This document shows, piece by piece, positions 8,083-16,384 of a stretch of DNA of 64,000 nucleotides (position 1 is the first letter of the stretch; the number at the start of each line of letters is the position of its first letter). The DNA comes from Micromonospora sp. M71_S20 (GTDB lineage: Bacteria > Actinomycetota > Actinomycetes > Mycobacteriales > Micromonosporaceae), in NCBI RefSeq assembly GCF_003664255.1, contig NZ_RCCV01000001.1:620001-684000 (forward strand). Direction: 5' to 3'. The position numbers and the translations under genes were made by a program. The notes beneath the pieces were generated by a model. That model saw only the letters and a list, made by a program, of their open reading frames with translations, was not told the DNA's origin and ran no database searches.

Positions 8083-8823
8083 TCAGGTGGGGAGGAGGTG
8101 GCCGTCGCGGAGGGTGAGGACGCGGTCGGCGAGGTCGATCAGAGCCGGATCGTGGGTGGCGACCAGCGCGGTCATGCCTCGGGCGTGCACGACCGCCCGG
8201 AGCAGGTCCATGATCGACCGGCCGGTCTCGGAGTCGAGTTGACCGGTCGGCTCGTCGGCGATCAGCAGGTCCGGCTCGTTGGCCAGGGCCCGCGCCACCG
8301 CCACCCGCTGCTGCTGCCCGCCCGAGAGCTCGTACGGGCGCTGGCCCGCGTGCCCGCCGAGGCCCACCAGCTCGAGCAGCACCGCCACCCGCTCCTCCCG
8401 CTCGGCCGCGGGGACCCGCGCCAGCCGGAGCGGTACGCCGACGTTCTCGGCGGCGGACAGGATCGGCACCAGCCCGAAGGTCTGGAACACGAAGCCGACC
8501 GTGCCGCGGCGCAGCTCCAGCAGCTCCTTCTCACCGGCGCCGGTGACGTCGTACCCGGCGACCACCACCCGGCCCGAGTCGGGCCGGTCCAGCCCGCCGA
8601 CCAGGTTCAGCAGGGTCGTCTTGCCCGCACCGGAGCGACCCCGCACGGCCACCAGCTCGCCCCGCCCGGCCGAGAACGACACGTCCCGTACGGCGTGCAC
8701 GGCGTGCTCGCCGCGGCCGAACGTGCGGCTGACCCCCTCCACCCGGACCACCTCGTCGGTGACGGTGGCGCCCGCCACCGTCCCGGCCGACCGTCCGTCC
8801 CGCGTCACGTCGCGCTCGCTCAT
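8083..8823 (-). CDS. ABC transporter ATP-binding protein (MacB/LolD-like)
   Basis: A 246-residue ATPase with Walker A GRSGAGKTT, signature LSGGQQQR, Walker B LLIADEPTG and H-loop ATHD. It belongs to the MacB/LolD/FtsE-like group that works with FtsX-type permeases, here presumably the two large permeases upstream (9967-15907). It is the last gene of the minus-strand operon. Its ATG overlaps the TGA of a 49-codon ORF (ATGA at 8820-8823), implying translational coupling. The exported substrate is unknown. Confidence 0.92.
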   Translation of the reverse strand: MSERDVTRDGRSAGTVAGATVTDEVVRVEGVSRTFGRGEHAVHAVRDVSFSAGRGELVAVRGRSGAGKTTLLNLVGGLDRPDSGRVVVAGYDVTGAGEKELLELRRGTVGFVFQTFGLVPILSAAENVGVPLRLARVPAAEREERVAVLLELVGLGGHAGQRPYELSGGQQQRVAVARALANEPDLLIADEPTGQLDSETGRSIMDLLRAVVHARGMTALVATHDPALIDLADRVLTLRDGHLLPT

Positions 8824-8969
8824 GATCCCGCCCCGCTGTGCTCGGCGCGGTCGACCGAGTCGACCACGCGGTTCCGACTGATGCCCCGCCCGCTCACGGC
8901 GACGGCCTTCCGCCCGCCCGCCGCGCCGGCTTCCCGCCCGTTCACCGCCACGACGATCCGCCCGCTCAT
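8820..8969 (-). CDS. Coupled 49-codon small ORF between two ABC ATPase genes
   Basis: This ORF exactly fills the gap between the two ATPases. Its ATG (8969) overlaps the upstream TGA as ATGA, and its TGA overlaps the downstream ATG as ATGA. About 94% of third positions are G or C, while second positions are clearly less GC-rich, as in real actinomycete genes. The product is basic, Gly/Ala/Val-rich and contains two related segments, VAVNGRE and VAVSGRG. No signal peptide or TM helix is apparent. I do not recognise it; it could be a small subunit, a regulator, or a spacer kept for coupling. Confidence 0.5.
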   Translation of the reverse strand: MSGRIVVAVNGREAGAAGGRKAVAVSGRGISRNRVVDSVDRAEHSGAGS

Positions 8970-9964
8970 CGCGGCGTCTCGCGCTCGTCCTGCGGTCGGT
9001 CGCCCGGGCGCACCTCCACGTGGTCCGGCTCCAGGTTGAGCCGCACCCGGTCGCGCAGCGACAACGCGTCCACGAACGGCGCCGGCAGCTGCATCCGGCC
9101 GCTGCGGTCGAGCACGGCGTACTCCTCGCTGACCAGTTCGGTGCTGCCGTCCGCGCCGATCCGCGCGGTCCGGCGTACCTCGGAGGCGGTCCGGCCGTCG
9201 CGGATCGCGACGGTCCGGCGGACCTGGTCGGCCACGGCGTGGTCGTGGGTCACCACCACGATGGTGACGCCGAGTTCGGCGTTGATGGTGCGCAGCGCCG
9301 CGAAGACGTCGGCTCCGGTCGCCTCGTCCAGCTCACCGGTCGGCTCGTCGGCGAAGAGGACCTCGGGATCGTTGGCCACCGCCACCGCGACCGCGCAGCG
9401 CTGCTGCTCGCCGCCGCTGAGCTGCCCGGGCCGCCGGTCGGCGCAGTGACTGACCCCGACCATGTCGAGCAGTTCCCGGGCCCGCTCGCGGTGGGCCCGG
9501 CGGCCGCCGCGCCGCCCGGCGAGCCGCATCGGCAGCTCGACGTTCTCCAGCGCGGTCAGGTACGGCAGCAGGTTGCGGCCGGTCTGCTGCCAGACGAATC
9601 CGACCATGTTCCGCCGGTAGCTCAGTCGCCGCCGGGTGGAGAGGTTGAGCAGGTCGTACTCCCCCACGCGGGCGATGCCGGCGGTGGGCGTGTCCAGCCC
9701 GGAGAGGATGTTCAGCAGTGTCGACTTCCCGGAACCCGAGGCGCCGACGATCGCCACCAGCTCACCCCGGTCGATGACCAGGTCGAGCCCCTGCAACGCG
9801 ACGACCTCCACCCCCTCGGTCTTGAAGATCCGGACCAGCCCGTCGCAGACGATGTGCCCGCGCAACCGGTCCCGGCCGCCGGCCCGCTCGGCCGCACGCT
9901 GGGCGGCCCGCTGTTGCAGGGCGGCCAGATCCGGCACGGCGGTGGTCTCCGCGGTAGCGGTCAT
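8966..9964 (-). CDS. ABC transporter ATP-binding protein with AbrB-like C-terminal extension
   Basis: A 332-residue ATPase with Walker A GASGSGKST, signature LSGGEQQR, Walker B VLFADEPTG and H-loop VTHD. Residues 1-45 are a charged, helical N-terminal extension. About 80 residues follow the ATPase domain; within them, residues 281-322 (DRSGRMQLPAPFVDAL, then VRLNLEPDHVEVRPGD) read like a SpoVT/AbrB swapped-hairpin domain. The start is ATG 9964 with GGAGAGGAG upstream, two bases after the permease stop. It is a probable second ATPase of the FtsX-type exporter. Confidence 0.9.
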   Translation of the reverse strand: MTATAETTAVPDLAALQQRAAQRAAERAGGRDRLRGHIVCDGLVRIFKTEGVEVVALQGLDLVIDRGELVAIVGASGSGKSTLLNILSGLDTPTAGIARVGEYDLLNLSTRRRLSYRRNMVGFVWQQTGRNLLPYLTALENVELPMRLAGRRGGRRAHRERARELLDMVGVSHCADRRPGQLSGGEQQRCAVAVAVANDPEVLFADEPTGELDEATGADVFAALRTINAELGVTIVVVTHDHAVADQVRRTVAIRDGRTASEVRRTARIGADGSTELVSEEYAVLDRSGRMQLPAPFVDALSLRDRVRLNLEPDHVEVRPGDRPQDERETPR

Positions 9965-9966
9965 TG

Positions 9967-12678
9967 TCAGTTCTCCTCTCCGAGCCGGAGCACCTCGCCG
10001 AGGCGCATCCGGCGGTTGTTCAGGGCCTCGACGGCGACCGCGAAGCCGAGGGCGAGCGCACCGAGCGCGACGACCGCGGCCGCCAGGCCGGGCTCGAACG
10101 CGACCCGGACCTCGACGCCATCGGTGAAGGCGGACAGTCCGAGCACCGGGGTGAGCAACAGCGGCAGGGCCGTGCCGACCAGCGCACCGGTCACCACCGA
10201 GACGCCCACCAACGGGACCAGCTCCACCAGCAGCAGCCCGCGCCACTGGCGTCGCGACAGGCCGAGGGTGCGCAGCCGGGAGAGCACCTGGCCGCGCTCA
10301 CGGGCGCCGGCGAGCACCGTGAAGGCGATCGCGAGCAGGCCGAGGGCCGTCCCGCCGGCCGCGCCGGCGGTGAAGCCGAAGGCCAGCACCCCGTTCGCGC
10401 CGCCCTCACCCACCTGCCGGCGGGTGTCCGCGAAGGTCAGCACCTCCACGCCGCGCGGGCGCTCCCGGCCGGTGACCGCCCCGCCGGTCTGGAAGCGGGA
10501 CTGCCCCGCATCGCCGGCCCGGCGCAGCGCGTCGCCGTCCAGGTCGTCGCCCGCCACGAGGAAGCCGGTCGGCACGGCGGCGTAGTCCCGCCGGGGCAGG
10601 GACTGCCAGGGCAGGACGACGAACCGGCTGCTGTCGGCGCGCAGCAGCGGGAAGCTCTCCGCCTGCCCGGCGACCCGGAACTCGTACCGCTGGCCCTGGG
10701 CACTGACGAAGGCGGAGCCGTCGAGGCCGGCGGCGGCCAGCTCGGCGGCGACCGTCGGGGAGACCACCGCGGGCAGCGGGCCGCCTCCCCCGGCGGGGGC
10801 GAGCAGCGCCGCCGGCACCGTCACGTCGACGCCGGACTCGCGGACGATCCGGGCCAGGGCCGGACCGTCGACCATGAGCACGGTCACCCCGCCGAGCCGG
10901 GTCTCGGTGCCGACCGCGTCCTTCGCCAGGCGTTGGCCCGCCTCGTACAGCACGGGGCTCGCGGCGCGGACCCCCGGCAGCCGCTCCAGTTCGGCGCCCG
11001 TGTCCGGGGCGATCCGGTCCCCCAGGATCAGGGCGTCGGCGGGGACCACCCGGCTGGCGGCCCGGTCCCGGCTCGCCTCGATCCCGGCGGCCGTCACCGC
11101 GCAGAACGCCGCGGTCGCGATGGCCAGCACGACGACCACCAGCGGCACGGCGACGACGGAGCGGCCGGCCCGGGCCGTGCCCAGGAAGGCGACGCTGCCC
11201 CGGGCCCGGGCCGCGAGCCGGCTGACCAGCCGCAGCGGCCACGGGTACAACCGCATCGCGACCACCGCCGCCGCGACGGCCAGCAGCACCGGCACCGAGA
11301 CCAGCAGCGGGTCGACCTCCCCGGGGGTGAGGCCGCGGCGGCGCAGCAGCACGACCGCGAGGCCCGCGAGGACCAGCAGGCCCGCCTCCACCGTGAGGCG
11401 ACGCGCGGAGGGGCGCGACCGGATCAGGTCGCGCCGACCGGCACCGCCCCTGGACGCGGCGAGGGTGGCCACCGGCAGCGCGAACGCCACCAGGACGGTC
11501 GCGGCGACGGCGAACCACAGGGTCTCCCCCGCTGCCCCCGGGGCGAGGCCACCGACCAGCCAGCCGAGCGCGCCGGCGGGTGGCACCACCAGCAGCGCCT
11601 CGGTCAGGCTGCGGCCCGCGCTCGTGGTGGCCGCCCCGCCCCGGGCACGCAGCAGCGTGAACTCCGAGCGGCGGCGGCGCACCAGCAGGCCGGCGGCCAG
11701 CACGACGAGCCCGGTCAGCGTGGCCAGTACGCCCGCGGCGATGACCCCGAGCACCGTCCGCGCGCTGTCCACCTCGGCGGAGAACTGCCGCAGCGGGATG
11801 TCCAGCCCCTGGACGAGGTTGCGGCCGCCCGCCTCCCGGGTCATCTGCTGGAGGCCGTCGATCACCTGGTCCAGCTCGCGGGCGTCGACGCCGTCGGCGC
11901 CCAGGCGGTAGCGCCAGCTGAACGTCAGCGGCCAGCCGGCGACGGCCTGGCGGTTCAGCGCGGCGCCGTCGACGACGCCGACGGCGATGAAGGGTTGGCC
12001 GTCCCCCACCGGCTCGACGATGCGCAGCAGCGGCGGCAGCCCGTCCCAGAACCCGTCGGCGGCGTCACGGGGCTGGAAGAGGCCGACCACGGTGAGCTGG
12101 GTGGGGGGCGGGGAGTCGGCGGTGAGCGGCTCCGGCGCGGCGAGGGTGAGCCGGCTGTTGAGCCGCAGGTTCAGCTTGCCGGCGACGTCCGCGGCCAGCG
12201 CCACCTGCACCGGCTGGTCCTTCGGCGTGTCGGCCGGCCAGCGTCCCTCGACCAGCGTGCCGGCCTCCTCGATCCCGGTCACGGACCGCAGGCCGAGGTG
12301 GACCAGGAGGTTCTTCGCCGCCAGGTCCGGGCCCCGCACCAGGCTGGCCGGGGTCTCCCCGGCGTACCACCGCTGCTCGACCATCCGCCGGACGACCGGC
12401 GGCATCGCGCCCTCGATCGCCGCCAGGTCGCCCTCGTGCGCGGCCACCACGGAGGTGCCGTTGTCCGCCGCGGCGAGCGGCCCGGACGAGTACGTCACGT
12501 CCCGCTGCTGCGGCGGCACGGCACCCAGGTGGGCCTCCAGGCCCTCCTGGGCGTGCCCGTTGACGATCCTGGGCACCCCGCTGATCACCAGCGTGGCGAC
12601 CAGCGTCAGCGCCGCGAGGAGCAGGAACTGCCCGCCGTACGCCCGGACCCGGCGGACGACCGCCCCGATGCTCACCAC
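9967..12678 (-). CDS. FtsX-family ABC transporter permease (903 aa)
   Basis: A large integral membrane protein with an N-terminal TM helix (about residues 15-35), a large extracytoplasmic domain, a middle cluster of TM helices (VLGVIAAGVLATLTGLVVLAAGLL onward, roughly residues 300-510), a second external domain, and a C-terminal FtsX core of three TM helices ending in MRLGEVLRLGEE. This duplicated FtsX layout is typical of actinobacterial MacB-like exporters with unknown, often envelope-related, substrates. It starts at GTG 12678 (GTG 12675 possible) and is the second gene of the operon. Confidence 0.9.
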   Translation of the reverse strand: MVSIGAVVRRVRAYGGQFLLLAALTLVATLVISGVPRIVNGHAQEGLEAHLGAVPPQQRDVTYSSGPLAAADNGTSVVAAHEGDLAAIEGAMPPVVRRMVEQRWYAGETPASLVRGPDLAAKNLLVHLGLRSVTGIEEAGTLVEGRWPADTPKDQPVQVALAADVAGKLNLRLNSRLTLAAPEPLTADSPPPTQLTVVGLFQPRDAADGFWDGLPPLLRIVEPVGDGQPFIAVGVVDGAALNRQAVAGWPLTFSWRYRLGADGVDARELDQVIDGLQQMTREAGGRNLVQGLDIPLRQFSAEVDSARTVLGVIAAGVLATLTGLVVLAAGLLVRRRRSEFTLLRARGGAATTSAGRSLTEALLVVPPAGALGWLVGGLAPGAAGETLWFAVAATVLVAFALPVATLAASRGGAGRRDLIRSRPSARRLTVEAGLLVLAGLAVVLLRRRGLTPGEVDPLLVSVPVLLAVAAAVVAMRLYPWPLRLVSRLAARARGSVAFLGTARAGRSVVAVPLVVVVLAIATAAFCAVTAAGIEASRDRAASRVVPADALILGDRIAPDTGAELERLPGVRAASPVLYEAGQRLAKDAVGTETRLGGVTVLMVDGPALARIVRESGVDVTVPAALLAPAGGGGPLPAVVSPTVAAELAAAGLDGSAFVSAQGQRYEFRVAGQAESFPLLRADSSRFVVLPWQSLPRRDYAAVPTGFLVAGDDLDGDALRRAGDAGQSRFQTGGAVTGRERPRGVEVLTFADTRRQVGEGGANGVLAFGFTAGAAGGTALGLLAIAFTVLAGARERGQVLSRLRTLGLSRRQWRGLLLVELVPLVGVSVVTGALVGTALPLLLTPVLGLSAFTDGVEVRVAFEPGLAAAVVALGALALGFAVAVEALNNRRMRLGEVLRLGEEN

Positions 12679-12715
12679 GCCCCGTCTCCGCTCCTGGTCG
12701 TCCCTACGCTCCCGG

Positions 12716-15700
12716 TCACCGGTCTCCCCCGATCCGCAGCTGCGCCACGGCCACCCGCTGCCGGATGCCGAGGGCGATGAACGCGCTGAAGGCGAGTGCC
12801 GCCAGCAGCAGGCCGAGCGCGGTCAGGCCGATGGGCAGCCAGGGCAGCACGAAGGCGGCCTCCGGCACCGGCCGGCCCGCGGACGGCGTGAGGATGACCA
12901 GCGGGGCCATGGTCGCGCCGACCGCGGCGCCCAGCAGCAGGCCCACACCGACGCCGATCCCGGCCAGGAAGGTCTGCTCGGCCAGCAGCGCCCGGGCCAG
13001 CAGCCGGGGGCTGGCGCCGAGCGTGTGCAGCACGGCGAACTCCCCCAGCCGGTGCCGGGCGGTCGCCCAGACGTCGACGATCAGGCCGACCAGGGCCAGC
13101 AGCACCGAGCCGAGCGCGGCGGCGAGCAACCCCGTGCGGGCCCCCTGCCAGTACGGGTCGTCGGCGGCCCGCGCGGCCACCTCCCGCCGGTCGAGCAGCG
13201 TGGCGTCGGTCAGTCCGGCCGCCGCGCGGGCCGCCTCGGCGTGGCCGCCGTCGTCGGTGCTCAGCCACCACTCCCCGACCGGTCGGACGCCGCCCCGGTC
13301 CCGGATCAGCCACTCCGCCGCCGCCGGCAGGTCCAGCAGCACGCCCTCGCCGGCCGTGGACGGCACCTCGTCCAACTCGCCGACCAGCGTGACCGGCACC
13401 GTCGCGCCGGACAGCACGAGATCGACCGTCTCACCGACCTTCAGGCTCAACGCGTCGCGCACGGCCGGGGTCATCAGCGCGGGCACCGGCCGGTCCTCGC
13501 CGGCCGGCACCACGGCGAACCGGCTCGGCGGCTGGAACGCGAACCGGCCGCCCGCCCGGTACTCGACCTCCCAGTCGGCGCTCAGGCCGGTGGCCGTGAC
13601 CGGCGCGCCGACCGGCTTGCCCTGGCCGTCGACGGCCACCCAGTCGCCGTCCAGCGACGCCGGCCGGGCCGTGCCGTCGGCGCCGACCAGCCGCAGGTCC
13701 GACACCTCCAGGCGGTACGCCCGCCCGCGCGCGCTCCCCCCGTCGGCCTCGAAACCGGACAGTCGTACGGAGCCCTCCCCCGCAGGGACGGCGACGGTGA
13801 ACGCCGCCGGCCGGCCGTCGCTGCCGGTGCTGCCCGCCGGAAGCCGGAAGACCAGCCCGTCCGCCCGGGTCAGCAGCACCCAGAGGCCGATCTGGTGCGG
13901 CGTGACGGCGTCGCGCACGGGGGTGCGTACCGTGCCGGTGAGCGAGCGGGTGCCGGCGGGCAGCTCCACCCCGGTCGGCGCGCCGCGCGCCCGGGTCAGC
14001 CGGTCGAACAGCGCCGCCGCCGGCTCGTCGGTCAGCCTCTCGTTGAGTCGCAGCACGTCGGCCGCGGCCGAGGCGTCGAGGCTCACCACCGTCGTCGGCA
14101 GGTCGGCGCGGCCGAGGCGGATCTCGTCGCGCCAGGCCGGCAGCGCCTCGCCGACGCCGGGCAGCGCGGCGAGCTGACCGGCCCGGCCGTCGGGCGCCGA
14201 GCCGGTGCGCTCGATTACCCGCAGGTCGGCGCCGACGGTGTGGTCGGCCTGGTCGGCCTGCGACAGCTCGCCCGTGGTCACCAGCGACCACGCCAGGGTG
14301 CTGCCGCCGACGGCGAGCGCGAGCAGCAGCACCGGGCCGGCGTGCGGGCGTCGCCCCGCCTGCCACATGCCGAACATGGTCGCGGTCCACGGCTTGCGGT
14401 CGACGAACCGCTCGGCGAACCGGGTCGCGGGCGGCAGCAGCCGCAACGCCACGACCGCGCCGGCCAGCACGCCCAGCGTCGGCGCCGCGACCAGCAGCGG
14501 GTCCACCCCGAGCCGGCCGGCCGCCCCGGCGACCGGCGACGAGTACTGGCGCAGCTGGGTCCAGGCCAGCACCGCGAAGCCGACCAGCACCAGGTCGAGG
14601 CTGGCCCGCTGGACGCTCGCGGCGCGGGTGGGCCGGGACCGGGCCGCCATGTCGGCGACGTAGGTGCCGGCGCCCCGCAACGTCGGGACGACCATCGCGA
14701 CGAGGCAGCCGGCGGCGGTGGCGGCCGCGGCGGCCCAGACCAGCGTGGTGTTGCCGGCGGCGAGCGTCAGCGGGGTCGCGCCGCCGGTGCCCACGTGCCG
14801 CAGCGCCTCGCCGGCGATCAGGGGCCCTAGCACGCCGGCGGGCAGGACGACCAGTGCCGCCTCCCGGGCCGCCAGGCCGGCCAGTTGCCGCCGTGCGGCG
14901 CCCCGGGCCCGGAGCAGGGCGGTCTGGCCGCGCCGGTCCTCGTGCAGCAGGGCGGCGACGAGCACCAGCGCGTACCCGCCGAGGACGACGATCAGCAGCA
15001 GCGGGGTGGCCAGCGAGGAACGGCCCACCAGGTCGGCCCGGGTGACGCGGTCGAGGAGGCGGTCGATCGCCGTGACGGTCTGGCCGGAGGAGCCCAGCCC
15101 GGCCGCCTCGGGCACCTCGGCGAGGGCCGCCGTGAGCGCCTGCCGCACGTCGGGCAGCCGGCCCGCGCCGGCCGCCGCCGCGAGGTCCGGCTCGACGACC
15201 CAGGACGCCGACACCGAGCCCGGGTAGGCGGCGACGAAGTCCGCCGGGTCCAGCACGAACGGCCCGTACGAGGTGCCGGCGTCCGCGGCGCTGCCGGCCC
15301 CGACCCCGGGTGCCAGCCGCCAGTACGGGTCGGCCGGGTCGCGGGGCCGCCACGTCCCGACGAGCACCACGGTGCTGGCCTCGTCGGACCGGCGGTCCAG
15401 CATCGGCACCCGGTCGCCGACGGTCATCCCGAGCAGGCCGGCGACCTTCTCCGGCAGCGTGACCTGCAACGGGGATGTTCCCGGGGCGGGCCAGGCGCCG
15501 CTGCTCAGCTCGGCGTGGCGGGGCAGGTCGTCGAGGGCCGCCAGGGTGGCGAAGACCGGGTCGTCGTCGCGGACCACGGTACCGAGGTCGCCGGTCAGCT
15601 CGCGGCCACCGCCGTAGCGGGCGGCATCGACGGTGACCGGCGCGCCGCCGAGGCCGGCGGCGAACCCGTCCCGGACGGCCCGGTCCCGGGTGGCGAACTC

Positions 15701-15907
15701 GGCCGCGTCCCGGCCGGCCGTGCCGCTGACCAGGAGGCTGCGCTCCTCGAACGACGCCCCGCTGAGCAGGGCACGCTGGCCCGCCTCGACGGCCCGCCGG
15801 TTGTAGTCAGAAAGCCCGGTGACCAACGCGACCGCCACCAGGGCCGCGACCACCGCGGCGAGCAGCAGCCCACGCGCCTCGCGGGCCCGCCTCCACACCA
15901 GCTTCAT
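12716..15907 (-). CDS. FtsX-family ABC transporter permease (1063 aa)
   Basis: The first gene of the exporter operon and a paralogue of the next permease. It shows an N-terminal TM helix (residues 12-34), a long external domain, a TM block (LATPLLLIVVLGGYALVLVAALL onward), another external domain, and a C-terminal FtsX unit with HTLGASPRLLARALLAEQ and four TM segments before the IRQRVAVAQLRIG end. The paired permeases could form a heterodimer with the two ATPases. The start is ATG 15907. Confidence 0.9.
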   Translation of the reverse strand: MKLVWRRAREARGLLLAAVVAALVAVALVTGLSDYNRRAVEAGQRALLSGASFEERSLLVSGTAGRDAAEFATRDRAVRDGFAAGLGGAPVTVDAARYGGGRELTGDLGTVVRDDDPVFATLAALDDLPRHAELSSGAWPAPGTSPLQVTLPEKVAGLLGMTVGDRVPMLDRRSDEASTVVLVGTWRPRDPADPYWRLAPGVGAGSAADAGTSYGPFVLDPADFVAAYPGSVSASWVVEPDLAAAAGAGRLPDVRQALTAALAEVPEAAGLGSSGQTVTAIDRLLDRVTRADLVGRSSLATPLLLIVVLGGYALVLVAALLHEDRRGQTALLRARGAARRQLAGLAAREAALVVLPAGVLGPLIAGEALRHVGTGGATPLTLAAGNTTLVWAAAAATAAGCLVAMVVPTLRGAGTYVADMAARSRPTRAASVQRASLDLVLVGFAVLAWTQLRQYSSPVAGAAGRLGVDPLLVAAPTLGVLAGAVVALRLLPPATRFAERFVDRKPWTATMFGMWQAGRRPHAGPVLLLALAVGGSTLAWSLVTTGELSQADQADHTVGADLRVIERTGSAPDGRAGQLAALPGVGEALPAWRDEIRLGRADLPTTVVSLDASAAADVLRLNERLTDEPAAALFDRLTRARGAPTGVELPAGTRSLTGTVRTPVRDAVTPHQIGLWVLLTRADGLVFRLPAGSTGSDGRPAAFTVAVPAGEGSVRLSGFEADGGSARGRAYRLEVSDLRLVGADGTARPASLDGDWVAVDGQGKPVGAPVTATGLSADWEVEYRAGGRFAFQPPSRFAVVPAGEDRPVPALMTPAVRDALSLKVGETVDLVLSGATVPVTLVGELDEVPSTAGEGVLLDLPAAAEWLIRDRGGVRPVGEWWLSTDDGGHAEAARAAAGLTDATLLDRREVAARAADDPYWQGARTGLLAAALGSVLLALVGLIVDVWATARHRLGEFAVLHTLGASPRLLARALLAEQTFLAGIGVGVGLLLGAAVGATMAPLVILTPSAGRPVPEAAFVLPWLPIGLTALGLLLAALAFSAFIALGIRQRVAVAQLRIGGDR

Positions 15908-16066
15908 CCGATGCCCTCCCCTGGCCCGCTGTCGGGCCGACGATCAGGGAGAGGGGCGACGTGCCGGGAAAGGTTCGCGCCCGTTACTTGATCGTTATCC
16001 GGCGGCGCCGGCCGGTCGCCGGGTCGCCGGCCGGGCGAGCGGAGGAGCGCGGTGGCGCGGATGTGC

Positions 16067-16072
16067 TTCGAT
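16067..16072 (+). promoter_or_regulatory. Minus-10-like TTCGAT before the L7/L12-like gene
   Basis: TTCGAT lies 6 nt before ATG 16079, the spacing expected of a leaderless transcript. A competing start is GTG 16052 with GGAGGAG at 16041-16047. Confidence 0.35.
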
Positions 16073-16078
16073 CACCGG

Positions 16079-16372
16079 ATGGAGATCGCCCTCACCGCCC
16101 TGATGGCGGCCGTCGTCGCGCTGCTCGTCGCCCAGTTGCCGGGCAGGGCCGAGCAGGCGCGCACCGCGTACCGGCTCGCCGAGATCGAGCGCCGGCTCCG
16201 GCTGGTGATGGACCACCTGGGCGTGGTGGACGCCTCGCCCCTGCCGCCCGAGGTGGGTCGGCACCTGGCCCGGGGCGACAAGATCAAGGCGATCGCCGCG
16301 TACCGGAAGGCGACCGGCGCGGACCTGCGCTCGGCCAAGGAGGCGGTGGAGGCGTACGGCGACCGGCGGTGA
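16079..16372 (+). CDS. Membrane-anchored protein with ribosomal L7/L12 C-terminal-like domain
   Basis: A 97-residue product: an N-terminal TM helix (residues 2-20), a short amphipathic helix (AEIERRLRLVMDHLG), and a C-terminal segment (GDKIKAIAAYRKATG then LRSAKEAVEA) that matches the L7/L12 C-terminal domain consensus. Small actinobacterial proteins of this kind are usually annotated as hypothetical; the role is unknown. ATG 16079 is preferred because the TM helix begins there; the alternative GTG 16052 adds nine residues. Confidence 0.7.
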   Translation: MEIALTALMAAVVALLVAQLPGRAEQARTAYRLAEIERRLRLVMDHLGVVDASPLPPEVGRHLARGDKIKAIAAYRKATGADLRSAKEAVEAYGDRR

Positions 16373-16384
16373 CGGCGCGGGGCG

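Noticed and set aside
9964..12780. 938-codon plus-strand frame opposite the FtsX permease
   Set aside because: The composition (His/Gln/Arg/Gly) is that of an antisense frame, while the minus strand encodes a coherent membrane protein.
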